From positions 62,001-126,000 of the forward strand of contig JBDTSP010000013.1 in NCBI GenBank assembly GCA_039931065.1: a stretch of DNA of 64,000 nt, in the 5' to 3' direction. Under the pieces are notes generated by a model. It was given only the letters and a program-made list of their open reading frames with translations, made no database searches and was not told where the DNA came from. This DNA comes from CADEED01 sp039931065. GTDB taxonomy: Bacteria; Pseudomonadota; Gammaproteobacteria; Steroidobacterales; Steroidobacteraceae. The position numbers and the translations under genes are program-made. Below, piece after piece: positions 52,093 through 61,141 of this stretch. The first letter of the stretch is position 1; each line of letters opens with the position of its first letter.

Positions 52093-52416
52093 CTAGACGT
52101 TGAAGCTCTCGCCACACCCGCACTCGCCCTTGGTGTTCGGGTTATGGAAACGGAACGCCTCGTTCAGGCCCTGTTTGACGAAGTCCACGGTGGTGCCGTT
52201 GATGAGCGGCAGGCTGTCTGGATCGACGAACACCTTGACGCCCTGGTCTTCGAAAATAAGGTCGGTGGCAGCGCTTTCGTCGGCGTAATTGACCACGTAG
52301 GCAAAGCCCGAGCAGCCGGTTTTGCGCACTCCGAGCCGCAGGCCCAGACCCTTGCCGCGTGAGGCGATGAAGGTTTTGACGCGGTCGGCGGCAGCCGGTG
52401 TAAGCGAAATGGCCAT
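52093..52416 (-). CDS. iscA: IscA-type iron-sulfur assembly protein
   Basis: A-type carrier of iron or Fe-S clusters, 107 aa. The three conserved cysteines are present: C35 in RKTGCSGFAY, and C99 and C101 in KGECGCGESF. The start MAISLTPAAADRV at 52416 matches the family, and an upstream ATG adds unrelated sequence. It follows the cysteine desulfurase fusion by 25 nt. In relatives hscB, hscA and fdx come next; here the next gene is ndk, so these are missing. Confidence 0.95.
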   Translation of the reverse strand: MAISLTPAAADRVKTFIASRGKGLGLRLGVRKTGCSGFAYVVNYADESAATDLIFEDQGVKVFVDPDSLPLINGTTVDFVKQGLNEAFRFHNPNTKGECGCGESFNV

Positions 52417-52441
52417 GTGTGATCCGTTCCTGTGGCGCGAT

Positions 52442-54049
52442 CTACGGGCTCTCGTCGACCAAGAGCGCGGCGCGCAATGCATCTTCGACGATCAACAGCC
52501 GGCCAAGTTTCTCGGCCGGGACTTCGAACTTGCGGGCCCAGTCGGCGGGAGTTTCGAGGATTCCGGCATCGACCGGGGCTCCTTCCAGACGCTCACAAAC
52601 CCAGGACACCACGGCCAGAGTATGGGGGCATCCGTAGGCGCTGAAACGGGCGCTTTTCACGATTTTGCCGGCCATTTCCAGCTCGAACAGTACGTCTGTT
52701 CCTTCGGCACGACGGCCGGCACGACCAAGTCGGACCCCGGCGGGTGGGGTTGCCCGCCCAAAGCGCGGAACCCGGGCCGCTCCCAGGAAGTAGGACTGGG
52801 TCAGCGGGCTCAAAGTCCGCGCCAGCAATGAGCCCTTGAGGCTACCGGCGGCGGCGGAAACCCGATTGGCTTCATCGGGTACGCCCGTAGCGCCATCACC
52901 CGCCAGCAGGCGCAACCTCCCGACCTCGCGACGGATCGCACCGGCGGCTTCGTCCACATCGGCCGCGGTCGTGAATCGCCCGAGCGACACGCGCAACGAG
53001 CTCTGCGCGAGCTCGGTGCTGTGGCCGAGCGCGCGCAACACGTAACTCGGTTCGCGAGTGGCGGAGCTGCAGGCGGAGCCGGTTGAAACCGCGATCTCCG
53101 GAAGACCGGTCACGAGGCTCTCGCCCTCGACCCCTTCGAACGACAGGTTCAGCAGTCCCGGCACGCGCTGCGCGGCCCCGTTCAGGAACACGCCCGGCAG
53201 CGACTCGAGTTCGCGCCACAGGCGGGTGGCGAGATCCTGTGTATGCGCCGCGTCGCCGGCGCCTTCCGCGCGCGCCAGCGTTGCCGCGGCGCCGAAGCCT
53301 GCGATCTGGTGCGTGGCCAGAGTGCCGGATCGCAGGCCCCGCTCATGGCCGCCGCCGAACAAAACCGGGGCGATCTGCGGCCGTGCCGCCTCGCGCACGT
53401 ACAACGCGCCGACCCCCTTGGGGCCGTAGAACTTGTGCGCGGTCAGCGCGAGGAAATCGACGCCGAGCTTCTCGACGTCCACGGGTAGTTTACCGACCGC
53501 CTGCGAGGCGTCGGAATGCACCAGCACTCCACTTGCCCGGCACAACCCGGCAATCGCCGCGACGTCGTTGATCACGCCGATCTCGTTGTTGACCAGCATG
53601 AACGACACCAGCAGCGTGTCAGCGCGTAACGCGGCGCGTACGGCGTCCGGCGGCACCCGACCGCCGGCGTCGGGCTCGAGCAACGTCACCGCGAATCCGT
53701 CGCGCGCGAGCTGCGCGCAGGTGTCGAGCACCGATTTGTGCTCGGTGCGGCTGCTGACGATGTGGCCGCGCCCGCCGCCGCGGCGGGCCGCGCGCGCCAC
53801 TCCCAGCAACGCGAGGTTGTTGGCCTCGGTGGCCCCGGAGGTGAACACGATTTCGCGCGGCAGCGCGCCGATCAACGCCGCGACTTCGCCGCGCGCCGTC
53901 TCGACCAGGTCGTGGACGCTCAAGCCCAGGCCATGTGTCGCCGAGGCTGCGTTCGCCTGCAAAGCCGGGTCGGTGAGGCACCGGGCCATCACCGCCGCGA
54001 CGCGCGGATCGACCGGCGTGGTCGCGGCATGGTCCAGGTAGATAGTCAT
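52442..54049 (-). CDS. Cysteine desulfurase fused to a degenerate IscU-like scaffold domain
   Basis: 535-aa fusion. Residues 1-385 form a class V PLP cysteine desulfurase like IscS: LDHAATTPVDPRV, SGATEANN, PLP-lysine K206 in TAHKFYGPKG, and the mobile loop Cys C327 in STGSACSSA. After a short linker (385-410) the C-terminal 125 residues align with IscU: SYFLGAARVPRF corresponds to the N-terminal helix, and SARFSAYGCPHTLAV matches the C63 region, where C474 is kept. The first cluster Cys is replaced by E449 in RRAEGTD, and the third by R517, with the usual His before it now G516 (EKLGRLLIVEDALRAA). Only one of three ligand cysteines remains. It overlaps trmJ as ATGA and lies before iscA. Confidence 0.9.
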   Translation of the reverse strand: MTIYLDHAATTPVDPRVAAVMARCLTDPALQANAASATHGLGLSVHDLVETARGEVAALIGALPREIVFTSGATEANNLALLGVARAARRGGGRGHIVSSRTEHKSVLDTCAQLARDGFAVTLLEPDAGGRVPPDAVRAALRADTLLVSFMLVNNEIGVINDVAAIAGLCRASGVLVHSDASQAVGKLPVDVEKLGVDFLALTAHKFYGPKGVGALYVREAARPQIAPVLFGGGHERGLRSGTLATHQIAGFGAAATLARAEGAGDAAHTQDLATRLWRELESLPGVFLNGAAQRVPGLLNLSFEGVEGESLVTGLPEIAVSTGSACSSATREPSYVLRALGHSTELAQSSLRVSLGRFTTAADVDEAAGAIRREVGRLRLLAGDGATGVPDEANRVSAAAGSLKGSLLARTLSPLTQSYFLGAARVPRFGRATPPAGVRLGRAGRRAEGTDVLFELEMAGKIVKSARFSAYGCPHTLAVVSWVCERLEGAPVDAGILETPADWARKFEVPAEKLGRLLIVEDALRAALLVDESP

Positions 54050-54801
54050 CGCGGCCCCGCGGGCCTGCGCTTGTTCTGTACCGAGGTCAGAATGCCGCGC
54101 AGGATGTTGACCTCGTTCTGGTCCATTTCGCAGCGCTGGAACAATCGCCGGATGCGGATCATCAACGCGGTACCCGCCTGCGTCCGATCGCGGAAGTCGA
54201 TCTCCTCCATCACCTGGGCGAGATGCGCGTAGAAGCGCTCCATGTCCTCGCCGGTGGCCGGCGGCACGGTGGCCTCCGACAACGGCCGCGAGCCCGCCGG
54301 GCTGCCCGCGGCGCGAAACAGTTCGTAGGTCAGGAGCTGCACGGCCATCGCGAGATTGAGCGAGGGATATTCCGGGCTCGCCGGTATACGGATCAACAGG
54401 TGCGCGAGCGCCAACTCTTCGTTGGTGAGCCCGGTGCGCTCGGCGCCAAACAACACCGCCGCCGGGCTGAGCGCGCTCTTCGCGAATATGTTCTGTGCGG
54501 CCTCGTGCAGATCGAGCGCGCGGAAGTTCGTGTCACGGGGCCGCGAGGTCGTGGCCGCGACGAAGCCGCATTCGGCCACGGCGTCGGCCACGGTTTCGAC
54601 CACGCGCGCGCGGCCCAGCAGGTCGTCCGCGCCCGAGGCGCGCGCCGTGGCTTCCGGGTGCGGGAAGGCCTTCGGCCGCACCAGCACGAGATCGGTCAGC
54701 GCCATGTTTTTCATCGCGCGCGCCACCGCCCCGATGTTTCCGGGGTGTGAAGGCTCGACCAGCACGATGCGAATGGCGGACAGGGGCACGGGCTGTATCA
54801 T
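54046..54801 (-). CDS. trmJ: tRNA (Cm32/Um32) methyltransferase TrmJ
   Basis: SPOUT-family methyltransferase, 251 aa, that 2'-O-methylates position 32 of tRNA. The knotted-fold motifs are visible: IRIVLVEPSHPGNIGAVARAMKNM, LFGAERTGLTNEEL and YPSLNLAMAVQLLTYEL. The start MIQPVPLSAIRI at 54801 is chosen; the ATG 12 codons upstream overlaps the suhB leader. The stop overlaps the cysteine desulfurase start. In relatives iscR follows trmJ; here it is absent. Confidence 0.95.
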   Translation of the reverse strand: MIQPVPLSAIRIVLVEPSHPGNIGAVARAMKNMALTDLVLVRPKAFPHPEATARASGADDLLGRARVVETVADAVAECGFVAATTSRPRDTNFRALDLHEAAQNIFAKSALSPAAVLFGAERTGLTNEELALAHLLIRIPASPEYPSLNLAMAVQLLTYELFRAAGSPAGSRPLSEATVPPATGEDMERFYAHLAQVMEEIDFRDRTQAGTALMIRIRRLFQRCEMDQNEVNILRGILTSVQNKRRPAGPR

Positions 54802-54836
54802 AGCGACCCTTTTCGCCGGGCCCCCGCACGATAACA

Positions 54837-55637
54837 ATGCAGCCTCTACTGAACATCGCGGTCAAAGCCGCGCGCCGCGCCGGCGACATCATCGTCCGTG
54901 CCATCCCGCGCCTCGAGGCCGTCCAGGTTGAAAGCAAGGGCCGCAACGACTTCGTCACCGAGGTGGACAAGGCGGCCGAAGCCGACATCATCCAGACGAT
55001 CCGCAGGCTGCATCCCAATCACGCCATCCTCGCCGAGGAAAGCGGCGCGAGCGGCGACAACGAAGTGGTGTGGATCATCGATCCGCTCGACGGCACGACT
55101 AACTTCATGCACGGCAATCCGACCTTCGCGGTCTCGATCGCCTGCCAGATCCGCGGCCGCCTCGAGCATGCGGTGGTGTTCGATCCGATGCGCCAGGAAC
55201 TCTTCACCGCCTCGCGCGGCGACGGGGCGCAGGTCGAAGGCCGCAAGATGCGGGTCAGCAAGCAGATCACGCTCGAAGGTTCGCTGATCGCGACCGGGTT
55301 TCCGTTCCGCGCCGACGCGCCCTACATCGACGAATATCTCGCGATGCTCAAGGCCGTGATGCTGAAGGCATCCGGAATTCGCCGCCCCGGCGCCGCGGCG
55401 CTCGATCTCGCCTGGCTGGCCGCGGGCCGCGTGGATGGGTTCTGGGAAATCGGCCTCAAGCCCTGGGACACCGCGGCCGGCACGCTGCTCATCACCGAAG
55501 CCGGCGGCCGCGTCGGCACGATCTTCGGCGAGAAGTATGAGCAGGGCGGCCACATCATCGCCGGCACGCCCAAGGTGTACGCGGAGCTGGTGGCGGCGAT
55601 TTCGCTCCACGCACCAGCCGCGTTGCGCGGAGCCTAA
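54837..55637 (+). CDS. suhB: Inositol-1-monophosphatase family protein SuhB
   Basis: 266-aa Mg-dependent phosphatase that in E. coli also joins rRNA antitermination complexes. Metal-binding motifs are present: E67 and E68 in LAEESG, WIIDPLDGTTNF with D82 and D85, and KPWDTAAGTLLITEAGG with the third Asp. The chain starts MQPLLNIAVKAARRAGDI. It is divergent from trmJ with a 35-nt gap between start codons. Its stop overlaps the stop of the convergent permease gene by 4 nt. Confidence 0.96.
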   Translation: MQPLLNIAVKAARRAGDIIVRAIPRLEAVQVESKGRNDFVTEVDKAAEADIIQTIRRLHPNHAILAEESGASGDNEVVWIIDPLDGTTNFMHGNPTFAVSIACQIRGRLEHAVVFDPMRQELFTASRGDGAQVEGRKMRVSKQITLEGSLIATGFPFRADAPYIDEYLAMLKAVMLKASGIRRPGAAALDLAWLAAGRVDGFWEIGLKPWDTAAGTLLITEAGGRVGTIFGEKYEQGGHIIAGTPKVYAELVAAISLHAPAALRGA

Positions 55638-57454
55638 CTAGCGGGCTTCGCGTCCGGCGCCTTGTTGCGCATCGGGCTCACCCAGTACGGGTAGACGAAG
55701 TACACCGCGATGGTTCCCAGCAGGAACCAGCCGAAAAACACCCGGATCTTGTGTTCGACGCCGATCCAGGCGAGCACGAAGCACAACAAGACTCCGATTG
55801 CCGGAACGACCGGGTAACCCCAGACCTTGAAGTGGCGCGGCAGATCGGGCCGTTTGGCGCGCAGCCAGATCACCGAGAAACACACCAGTCCGAAGGCCAC
55901 CAGAGTTCCGACCGAGGTCAGATCGCCGAGGTAGTTGATGTCGAATACGGCCGCGGCCAGCGAAACGACGCCACCCACGATCAGCGTGTTGATCCACGGC
56001 GTCTTGAACTTCGGATGCACCTTGGCGAGCACCTTCGGCATCAATCCGTCGCGCGACATGGAATAGAACACACGCGTCTGACCGAACATCAACACCAGCA
56101 CCACCGACGAAAGGCCCGCAATCGCGCCAATCTTGATGCACTTGGCGAGCCAGCCCCAGCTCGGGCCGAACGTGTCGACCGCCGTCGCGACGGGCGCGGC
56201 GACGTTGAGCTTGGTGAACGAAACGACACCGGTCAGCACCGCAGCCGTAGCCATGTAGAGAACCGTGCAGACGATCAGCGAACCCAGGATGCCGATCGGC
56301 ATGTCCTTGCGCGGATCCTTCGCTTCCTGCCCCGCGGTCGAAACCGCCTCGAAGCCGATGTAAGCAAAGAAGACGATCGTGGCCGCACGGATCACGCCGT
56401 CGATGCCGAACTGGTTCTCGACGCCGGTGGGCTCGGGAATGAACGGATGCCAGTTGTCCGTGTTGACGAAGAACGCGCCGACCGCGACGAACGCGATGAT
56501 GACCGTGACTTTGATGGCCACGATGATGTTGTTGACAGTGGCCGATTCGGACACGCCCAGCACCAGCAGCATGGTCACCGCCAACACGATGAACACCGCC
56601 GGCAGGTTGAACAGCGATGTCACGACCGCGGACGGATCGACGGGAACGACGGTGGCCAGCGGCAACTGCACGACGGACCCCGTCGGGACCATGAGCTGCG
56701 CGCCCGCGGCGAGCTCACGAAGATGGGTGGTCGCCGGGTCCATGACCTTGGTGGCTTCCGCGAGCACCGCCGTGCTGTCGCTCTGCACCGCGATGTCGAG
56801 CGCATTGATGAGCGCGTAACCGCCCGACTCCGCCGCGTGCGCGACGACATCGTTCTGTGCCAGCGCCGTGGTGAAGGCGCCCGAAATGGTGGCCTTGCCC
56901 TGCGAGAGGAACTGCACCACCGAACCATCGGTGAGATGCGCGGTCACGCCGTTCAGGCTGACCAGCGGATCGGTCATGCTGAAACTCGAGGCATGCGAGA
57001 CCACCAGCTGGCCGACGGCCTGCGTGAACTGCGCGGGAATGTCGAAACCTATGTCGTGCAGCAGGCTGACCGCGTAACCCGACCAGCCCACCGCGACCAC
57101 CGAGGCCGCGAGTGCGTATTCGAGCAGCAGCAGCGCGCCCATGATCCACGCGCCGAATTCACCGACGGTGGTGTAGGCGTAGGTGTATGCGGAACCGGAG
57201 ACCGGCAGCATCGAGGCGAGTTCGGCGTAACACAGGCCCGCGAATGCGCAGACGACGCCGGCGATGACGAAGGACAACATGACCGCGGGGCCGGCATACA
57301 GCGCGGCGGCGGTGCCGGTGCGGACGAAGATACCGGCGCCGATGATGCAGCCGATGCCAAACAACACCAGGTGAATCGCACCGAGCGAGCGTTTGAGCTC
57401 TCCGCGGTCGAACTCGGTTTGGACCTGATCAATGGACTTGGTACGCCATCTCAT
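55634..57454 (-). CDS. APC-superfamily amino-acid permease with large extracytoplasmic insertion
   Basis: 606-aa membrane protein of the APC family (cationic amino-acid transporter type): helix 1 LGAIHLVLFGIGCIIGAGIFVRTG, helix 3 ALLLLEYALAASVVAVGW, then FVGFEAVSTAGQEAKDPRKDMP-like sequence (FAYIGFEAVSTAGQEAKDP). Members normally have about 500 aa. The extra length is one segment of about 140 residues (roughly 140-282) between two helices. It lacks hydrophobic helices and is rich in Val, Thr, Ser and Asp, so it should lie outside the membrane. C-terminal helices are intact. The stop overlaps the suhB stop. Confidence 0.9.
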   Translation of the reverse strand: MRWRTKSIDQVQTEFDRGELKRSLGAIHLVLFGIGCIIGAGIFVRTGTAAALYAGPAVMLSFVIAGVVCAFAGLCYAELASMLPVSGSAYTYAYTTVGEFGAWIMGALLLLEYALAASVVAVGWSGYAVSLLHDIGFDIPAQFTQAVGQLVVSHASSFSMTDPLVSLNGVTAHLTDGSVVQFLSQGKATISGAFTTALAQNDVVAHAAESGGYALINALDIAVQSDSTAVLAEATKVMDPATTHLRELAAGAQLMVPTGSVVQLPLATVVPVDPSAVVTSLFNLPAVFIVLAVTMLLVLGVSESATVNNIIVAIKVTVIIAFVAVGAFFVNTDNWHPFIPEPTGVENQFGIDGVIRAATIVFFAYIGFEAVSTAGQEAKDPRKDMPIGILGSLIVCTVLYMATAAVLTGVVSFTKLNVAAPVATAVDTFGPSWGWLAKCIKIGAIAGLSSVVLVLMFGQTRVFYSMSRDGLMPKVLAKVHPKFKTPWINTLIVGGVVSLAAAVFDINYLGDLTSVGTLVAFGLVCFSVIWLRAKRPDLPRHFKVWGYPVVPAIGVLLCFVLAWIGVEHKIRVFFGWFLLGTIAVYFVYPYWVSPMRNKAPDAKPAS

Positions 57455-57543
57455 CGGGGACCCCGCATTCTTGTAATTGGCCGGATTGTAGGGAGGCCGC
57501 CCGCGTTAAGCGAGCGGCATTGTTTCAGGACCGCGCGCCGGGC

Positions 57544-58296
57544 TCATCCGCCCTCGCTCTCGTCGCGCTTGTTCCGGCGCTCGTCGAGCAGCCTTCGCAG
57601 GCGGATATTCACCATTTCGACGCACACCGAAAACGCCATCGCGAAATACAGGTAACCCTTTGGCACGTCGACGTGGAAAGCGTCAACCACCAGTACCACG
57701 CCGACCAGAATAAGGAATGCCAGCGCCAGGATCTTGATGGTCGGATGCCGTTCGATGAAGGCACCGATCGAGCCCGACACCCACATCATCACGCCTATGG
57801 CGAGGACAATGGCCGCGACCATGATGGGCAACTGCTCCGGCTTCGCGAGCCCGACCGCGGTGAACACCGAATCGAGCGAGAAGACGATATCGATGATGGC
57901 GATCTGCACCACGATGGCGAAGAAGTTCGCGAACACCTTCGTCTTGCGATCGCCCTCGACGCCTTCGAGGGTGCCGTGAATTTCCGTGACGCTCTTGGCG
58001 AGCAGGAACAGGCCGCCTAACAACAGGATGATGTCGCGACCGGAGAACTCCTGGGAGAGGACGCTGAACCAGGGCTTGGTCAGGCGCGTGAGCCAGACGA
58101 TCGAGAACAGCAACGCGATACGCGTGAACATCGCGAGCGCGAGACCCACGATCCGCGCCGATTCGCGCCGTTCCGGCGGCAGCCGGCTGACGAGAATCGA
58201 GATGAAGATGATGTTGTCGATGCCGAGGACAATCTCGAGCGCGGACAGCGTGACGAACGCTATCCAGGCATGCGGATCGCTGAGCAGCTCGATCAT
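57544..58296 (-). CDS. TerC-family membrane protein
   Basis: 250-aa integral membrane protein with about seven helices and the TerC signature ALEIVLGIDNIIFISIL, with acidic residues in the helices (LEIVLGIDN and DIVFSLDSVFTAVGL). The family is linked to metal (Mn) homeostasis and to tellurium resistance in some hosts. The C-terminus is basic (RLRRLLDERRNKRDESEG). The 24-nt gap to secF is short but direction is the same, so co-transcription is possible. Confidence 0.92.
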   Translation of the reverse strand: MIELLSDPHAWIAFVTLSALEIVLGIDNIIFISILVSRLPPERRESARIVGLALAMFTRIALLFSIVWLTRLTKPWFSVLSQEFSGRDIILLLGGLFLLAKSVTEIHGTLEGVEGDRKTKVFANFFAIVVQIAIIDIVFSLDSVFTAVGLAKPEQLPIMVAAIVLAIGVMMWVSGSIGAFIERHPTIKILALAFLILVGVVLVVDAFHVDVPKGYLYFAMAFSVCVEMVNIRLRRLLDERRNKRDESEGG

Positions 58297-58319
58297 CTAT
58301 CGTCGGTCAAAGCCGCGGA

Positions 58320-59252
58320 TCAAGGCCGCTCGTCGAGTTCGTCTTTGCGCAGCGGCGGGAAGACGTGTTCGGCCTTGAGGCCGAACGACAGCGCAATCGA
58401 ACTCGAGATGTAGATCGACGAATACGTGCCGGCGATGATGCCGATCAGCAGCGCTTCGGAGAAGCCACGCAGCGCCGAGCCACCCAGCAACAGCAGCGTC
58501 ACAACCACGATGGCGGTGACCACCTTGGTCATGATGGTGCGCGACAACGTCTGGTTGATCGCCAGGTCGAGCACCTGGTCCGACGGCAGACGGCGGTTCT
58601 TCTCGAAGGTTTCGCGGATGCGGTCGAACACGATCACGGTATCGTTGAGCGAGTACCCGATGACAGCAAGAATAGCCGCGACGACCGCCAGGTCGAACGG
58701 CGTCTGCGTGATCGAGAACACGCCCAGCACGAGGATTGGATCGTGCAGCACCGCGAGGATGGCGCCGAGGGACAACCGCCAGGTGTGGAATCTCAGGATG
58801 ATGTAGATCGCGATCAGCACCAGCGTGATCGTCAACGCCTTGACGGCCGCATCGCGCAATTCGTCGCCGACCTGCGGACCTACGACTTCGAGCTTCGACA
58901 TCTGCGCCTTCGGATCAACCGAAGTGAGGATGGCAAGGAACTTGGGCCGCAGCACCTCGGCGCTTTCGCCGGTCGACTGCAGGCGGATCGTGATGTCCTG
59001 CGTGGAACCGAAGGTCGACACCGTCGGGTCGTGATATCCAGCCGCGACCACCGCGTCGTGGATGGCGCCGATCTTCGCATTGGTCGGGAAGTTCGCTTCG
59101 ATGCTGATGCCGCCGGTGAACTCGATGGCGAAGTTCAGACCGCGCACGAAGAACGACGCGAAGCTGACCACCATGAGCACGGCCGACAGCGTGTACCACA
59201 CCTTGCGGGTGGCCATGAACGGGAAGCTAGTCTTCTTGTGAAAAAATTCCAC
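58320..59252 (-). CDS. secF: Protein-export membrane protein SecF
   Basis: 310-aa RND-type subunit that uses the proton motive force to pull proteins across SecYEG. It has six helices, with a periplasmic domain between helices 1 and 2, FTGGISIEANFP and the GYSLNDTVIVFDRIRETF motif of SecF. The start is GTG 59252, giving EFFHKKTSFPFMATRKVW; the standard N-terminus of SecF is similar. ATG 59207 (MATRKVW) is an alternative. It follows secD by 11 nt. Confidence 0.95.
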   Translation of the reverse strand: MEFFHKKTSFPFMATRKVWYTLSAVLMVVSFASFFVRGLNFAIEFTGGISIEANFPTNAKIGAIHDAVVAAGYHDPTVSTFGSTQDITIRLQSTGESAEVLRPKFLAILTSVDPKAQMSKLEVVGPQVGDELRDAAVKALTITLVLIAIYIILRFHTWRLSLGAILAVLHDPILVLGVFSITQTPFDLAVVAAILAVIGYSLNDTVIVFDRIRETFEKNRRLPSDQVLDLAINQTLSRTIMTKVVTAIVVVTLLLLGGSALRGFSEALLIGIIAGTYSSIYISSSIALSFGLKAEHVFPPLRKDELDERP

Positions 59253-59263
59253 GATGCGTTTCC

Positions 59264-61132
59264 TCAACCGATCGCCAGTCTGGCGACCTTGCGTTTGCCG
59301 CCGAACATCAGAGTCAACAGGGCGCGCGAACCCATGAGCGAGGTGAACATCGACGTGCCGATGCCGAGCGTCAACACCACGGCGAAGCCGCGGATCGCGC
59401 CGGTACCGAAGATCCACAACACGATGCCCGCGATCAACGTGGTGACGTTGGAGTCGAGAATCGCCGAGAACGCCTTCTCGAAGCCGGCGCGGATCGCCGT
59501 CTGCGGTGAGACGCCATTGCGCAACTCTTCACGGATTCGTTCGTAGATCAGCACGTTCGCGTCGACCGCCATGCCGACAGTGAGGATGATGCCGGCGATG
59601 CCGGGCAACGACAGCGCGGTGCCGAGCATCGACAACAACGCGCTCAGCAACACGACGTTCGCGAGCAGCACCAGGTCGGCGACCACGCCGAACAACTGGT
59701 AATAAATGATCATGAAGACGAACAGCGCGGCCATGCCGACCACGAGCGCCGTCACACCCTTGCGGATGTTCTCCTGGCCGAGTTTGGGGCCGATGGTGCG
59801 TTCGTCGACGATGGAGATCGTGGTGGCGAGTGCGCCGCCGCGCAGCAGCAGCGCCGTCTCCTTCGCCTCGCTCATCGTGAGGCCGGTGGTCTGGAAGCGA
59901 TTGCCGAAAATGCCCTGGATGGTCGCGACATTGATGACGCGTTCTTCCTTGATGTCGCGCACCACCGGCTGGCCGTTGACCTCGACCGTTTCGCGGCGCT
60001 GTTCGATGAACACGACACCCATCGGCTTGCCGAGATTGGCACGCGTGGTGCGCAACATTTCGTCGCCGCCGGCGCTGTCGAGCGTGATCTGGATTTCCGG
60101 GCCCTGCTGGCCCGAGGACGCGATGGCATTGATGAGCTGGTCGCCGGTCACGATGATGTCGCGCTTGAGCAGGATCTTGCCGCCCTCCTTGCGCTCGTAG
60201 ACCTTCGTGCCGAGCGGCGCGGGTCCCTTGGTCGGTGCGGGACGCGGATCGACCAGCCGGTATTCGAGCGTGGCGACCTTGCCGAGCACGTCCTTCACTT
60301 CCGCCGAGTTCTGCACGCCGGGTAGTTCGACCACGATCCGGTCGAGGCCCTGGCGCTGCACGACCGGCTCGGAGACGCCGAGTTCGTTGACGCGGTTGCG
60401 CAGCGTGGTGATGTTCTGCGAGATGCCGAAGTCGCGCCGCTCACGCACCTGCACCGGGGTGAGCACGCAATCGACCGCGGCGCCTTCGGTCACGACGGCG
60501 TCGCGACAGCCGAGATCGGGATGGGATTTATTGATCGTCTCGCGCACTTTCGCCAGATCGGCGCCCGCCGGCAGCAACACGCGCAGGCCGTTCGGGATGT
60601 CCGAGTCGACGGTGAGCTGGCCGATGTCGTTGAACGTAATTTCGTCGGCATTGAACGCGCGGCGGAAATCCTGCTCGTAGGTGTTGAGCAACTTGGCGAC
60701 CGCGCCGTTCACATCCACCTGGTAAAGAAGATAGAGGCCGCCGCGCAGGTCGAGACCGAGCGGCATGGCGCGCAGGCCCAGCACCTGCAGCCACGATGGC
60801 GCGCGCGACGCGTACGACATCGCGTTCACGTAGTCGCGGGTGAGGCCGTTCTTCTCGTTCTTGACGACGTCGCGCGCCTTGAGCTGCGTCTCGTTGTCCT
60901 CGAAACGGACCATCATGTTGCCGTGATCGAGATAGATGCGCTTGAAGGTGACACCGTTGCCCTTGAGCACCTGCTCGACTTTCGCCATCTGGGTGGCGTC
61001 CATCGCGGTCCGATCCTTGCGCGCCAGCTGCAGCGCGTAGTCGTCACCGAAGATGTTAGGCAGGGCGAACAGAAACGCCACGGCCAACACGGCCGCGACG
61101 AACCAATACTTCCAACGCGCGTACTCGAGCAT
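59264..61132 (-). CDS. secD: Protein-export membrane protein SecD
   Basis: 622-aa RND-type subunit of the SecDF complex. One N-terminal helix, a large periplasmic P1 domain with PLGLDLRGGLYLLYQV, the later RVNELGVSEPVVQRQG and five more helices. The conserved GMAVDANVLIYERIREEL lies in the fourth membrane helix. It begins MLEYARWKYWFVAAVL. It forms yajC-secD-secF with 9- and 11-nt gaps. Confidence 0.97.
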   Translation of the reverse strand: MLEYARWKYWFVAAVLAVAFLFALPNIFGDDYALQLARKDRTAMDATQMAKVEQVLKGNGVTFKRIYLDHGNMMVRFEDNETQLKARDVVKNEKNGLTRDYVNAMSYASRAPSWLQVLGLRAMPLGLDLRGGLYLLYQVDVNGAVAKLLNTYEQDFRRAFNADEITFNDIGQLTVDSDIPNGLRVLLPAGADLAKVRETINKSHPDLGCRDAVVTEGAAVDCVLTPVQVRERRDFGISQNITTLRNRVNELGVSEPVVQRQGLDRIVVELPGVQNSAEVKDVLGKVATLEYRLVDPRPAPTKGPAPLGTKVYERKEGGKILLKRDIIVTGDQLINAIASSGQQGPEIQITLDSAGGDEMLRTTRANLGKPMGVVFIEQRRETVEVNGQPVVRDIKEERVINVATIQGIFGNRFQTTGLTMSEAKETALLLRGGALATTISIVDERTIGPKLGQENIRKGVTALVVGMAALFVFMIIYYQLFGVVADLVLLANVVLLSALLSMLGTALSLPGIAGIILTVGMAVDANVLIYERIREELRNGVSPQTAIRAGFEKAFSAILDSNVTTLIAGIVLWIFGTGAIRGFAVVLTLGIGTSMFTSLMGSRALLTLMFGGKRKVARLAIG

Positions 61133-61141
61133 GGGTCGACC

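Noticed and set aside
55751..57655. Long plus-strand open frame of 634 codons opposite the permease gene
   Set aside because: It is antisense to a clear APC permease and has the low-complexity Arg/Asp/His/Gln composition of a shadow frame in GC-rich DNA, with no domain pattern.
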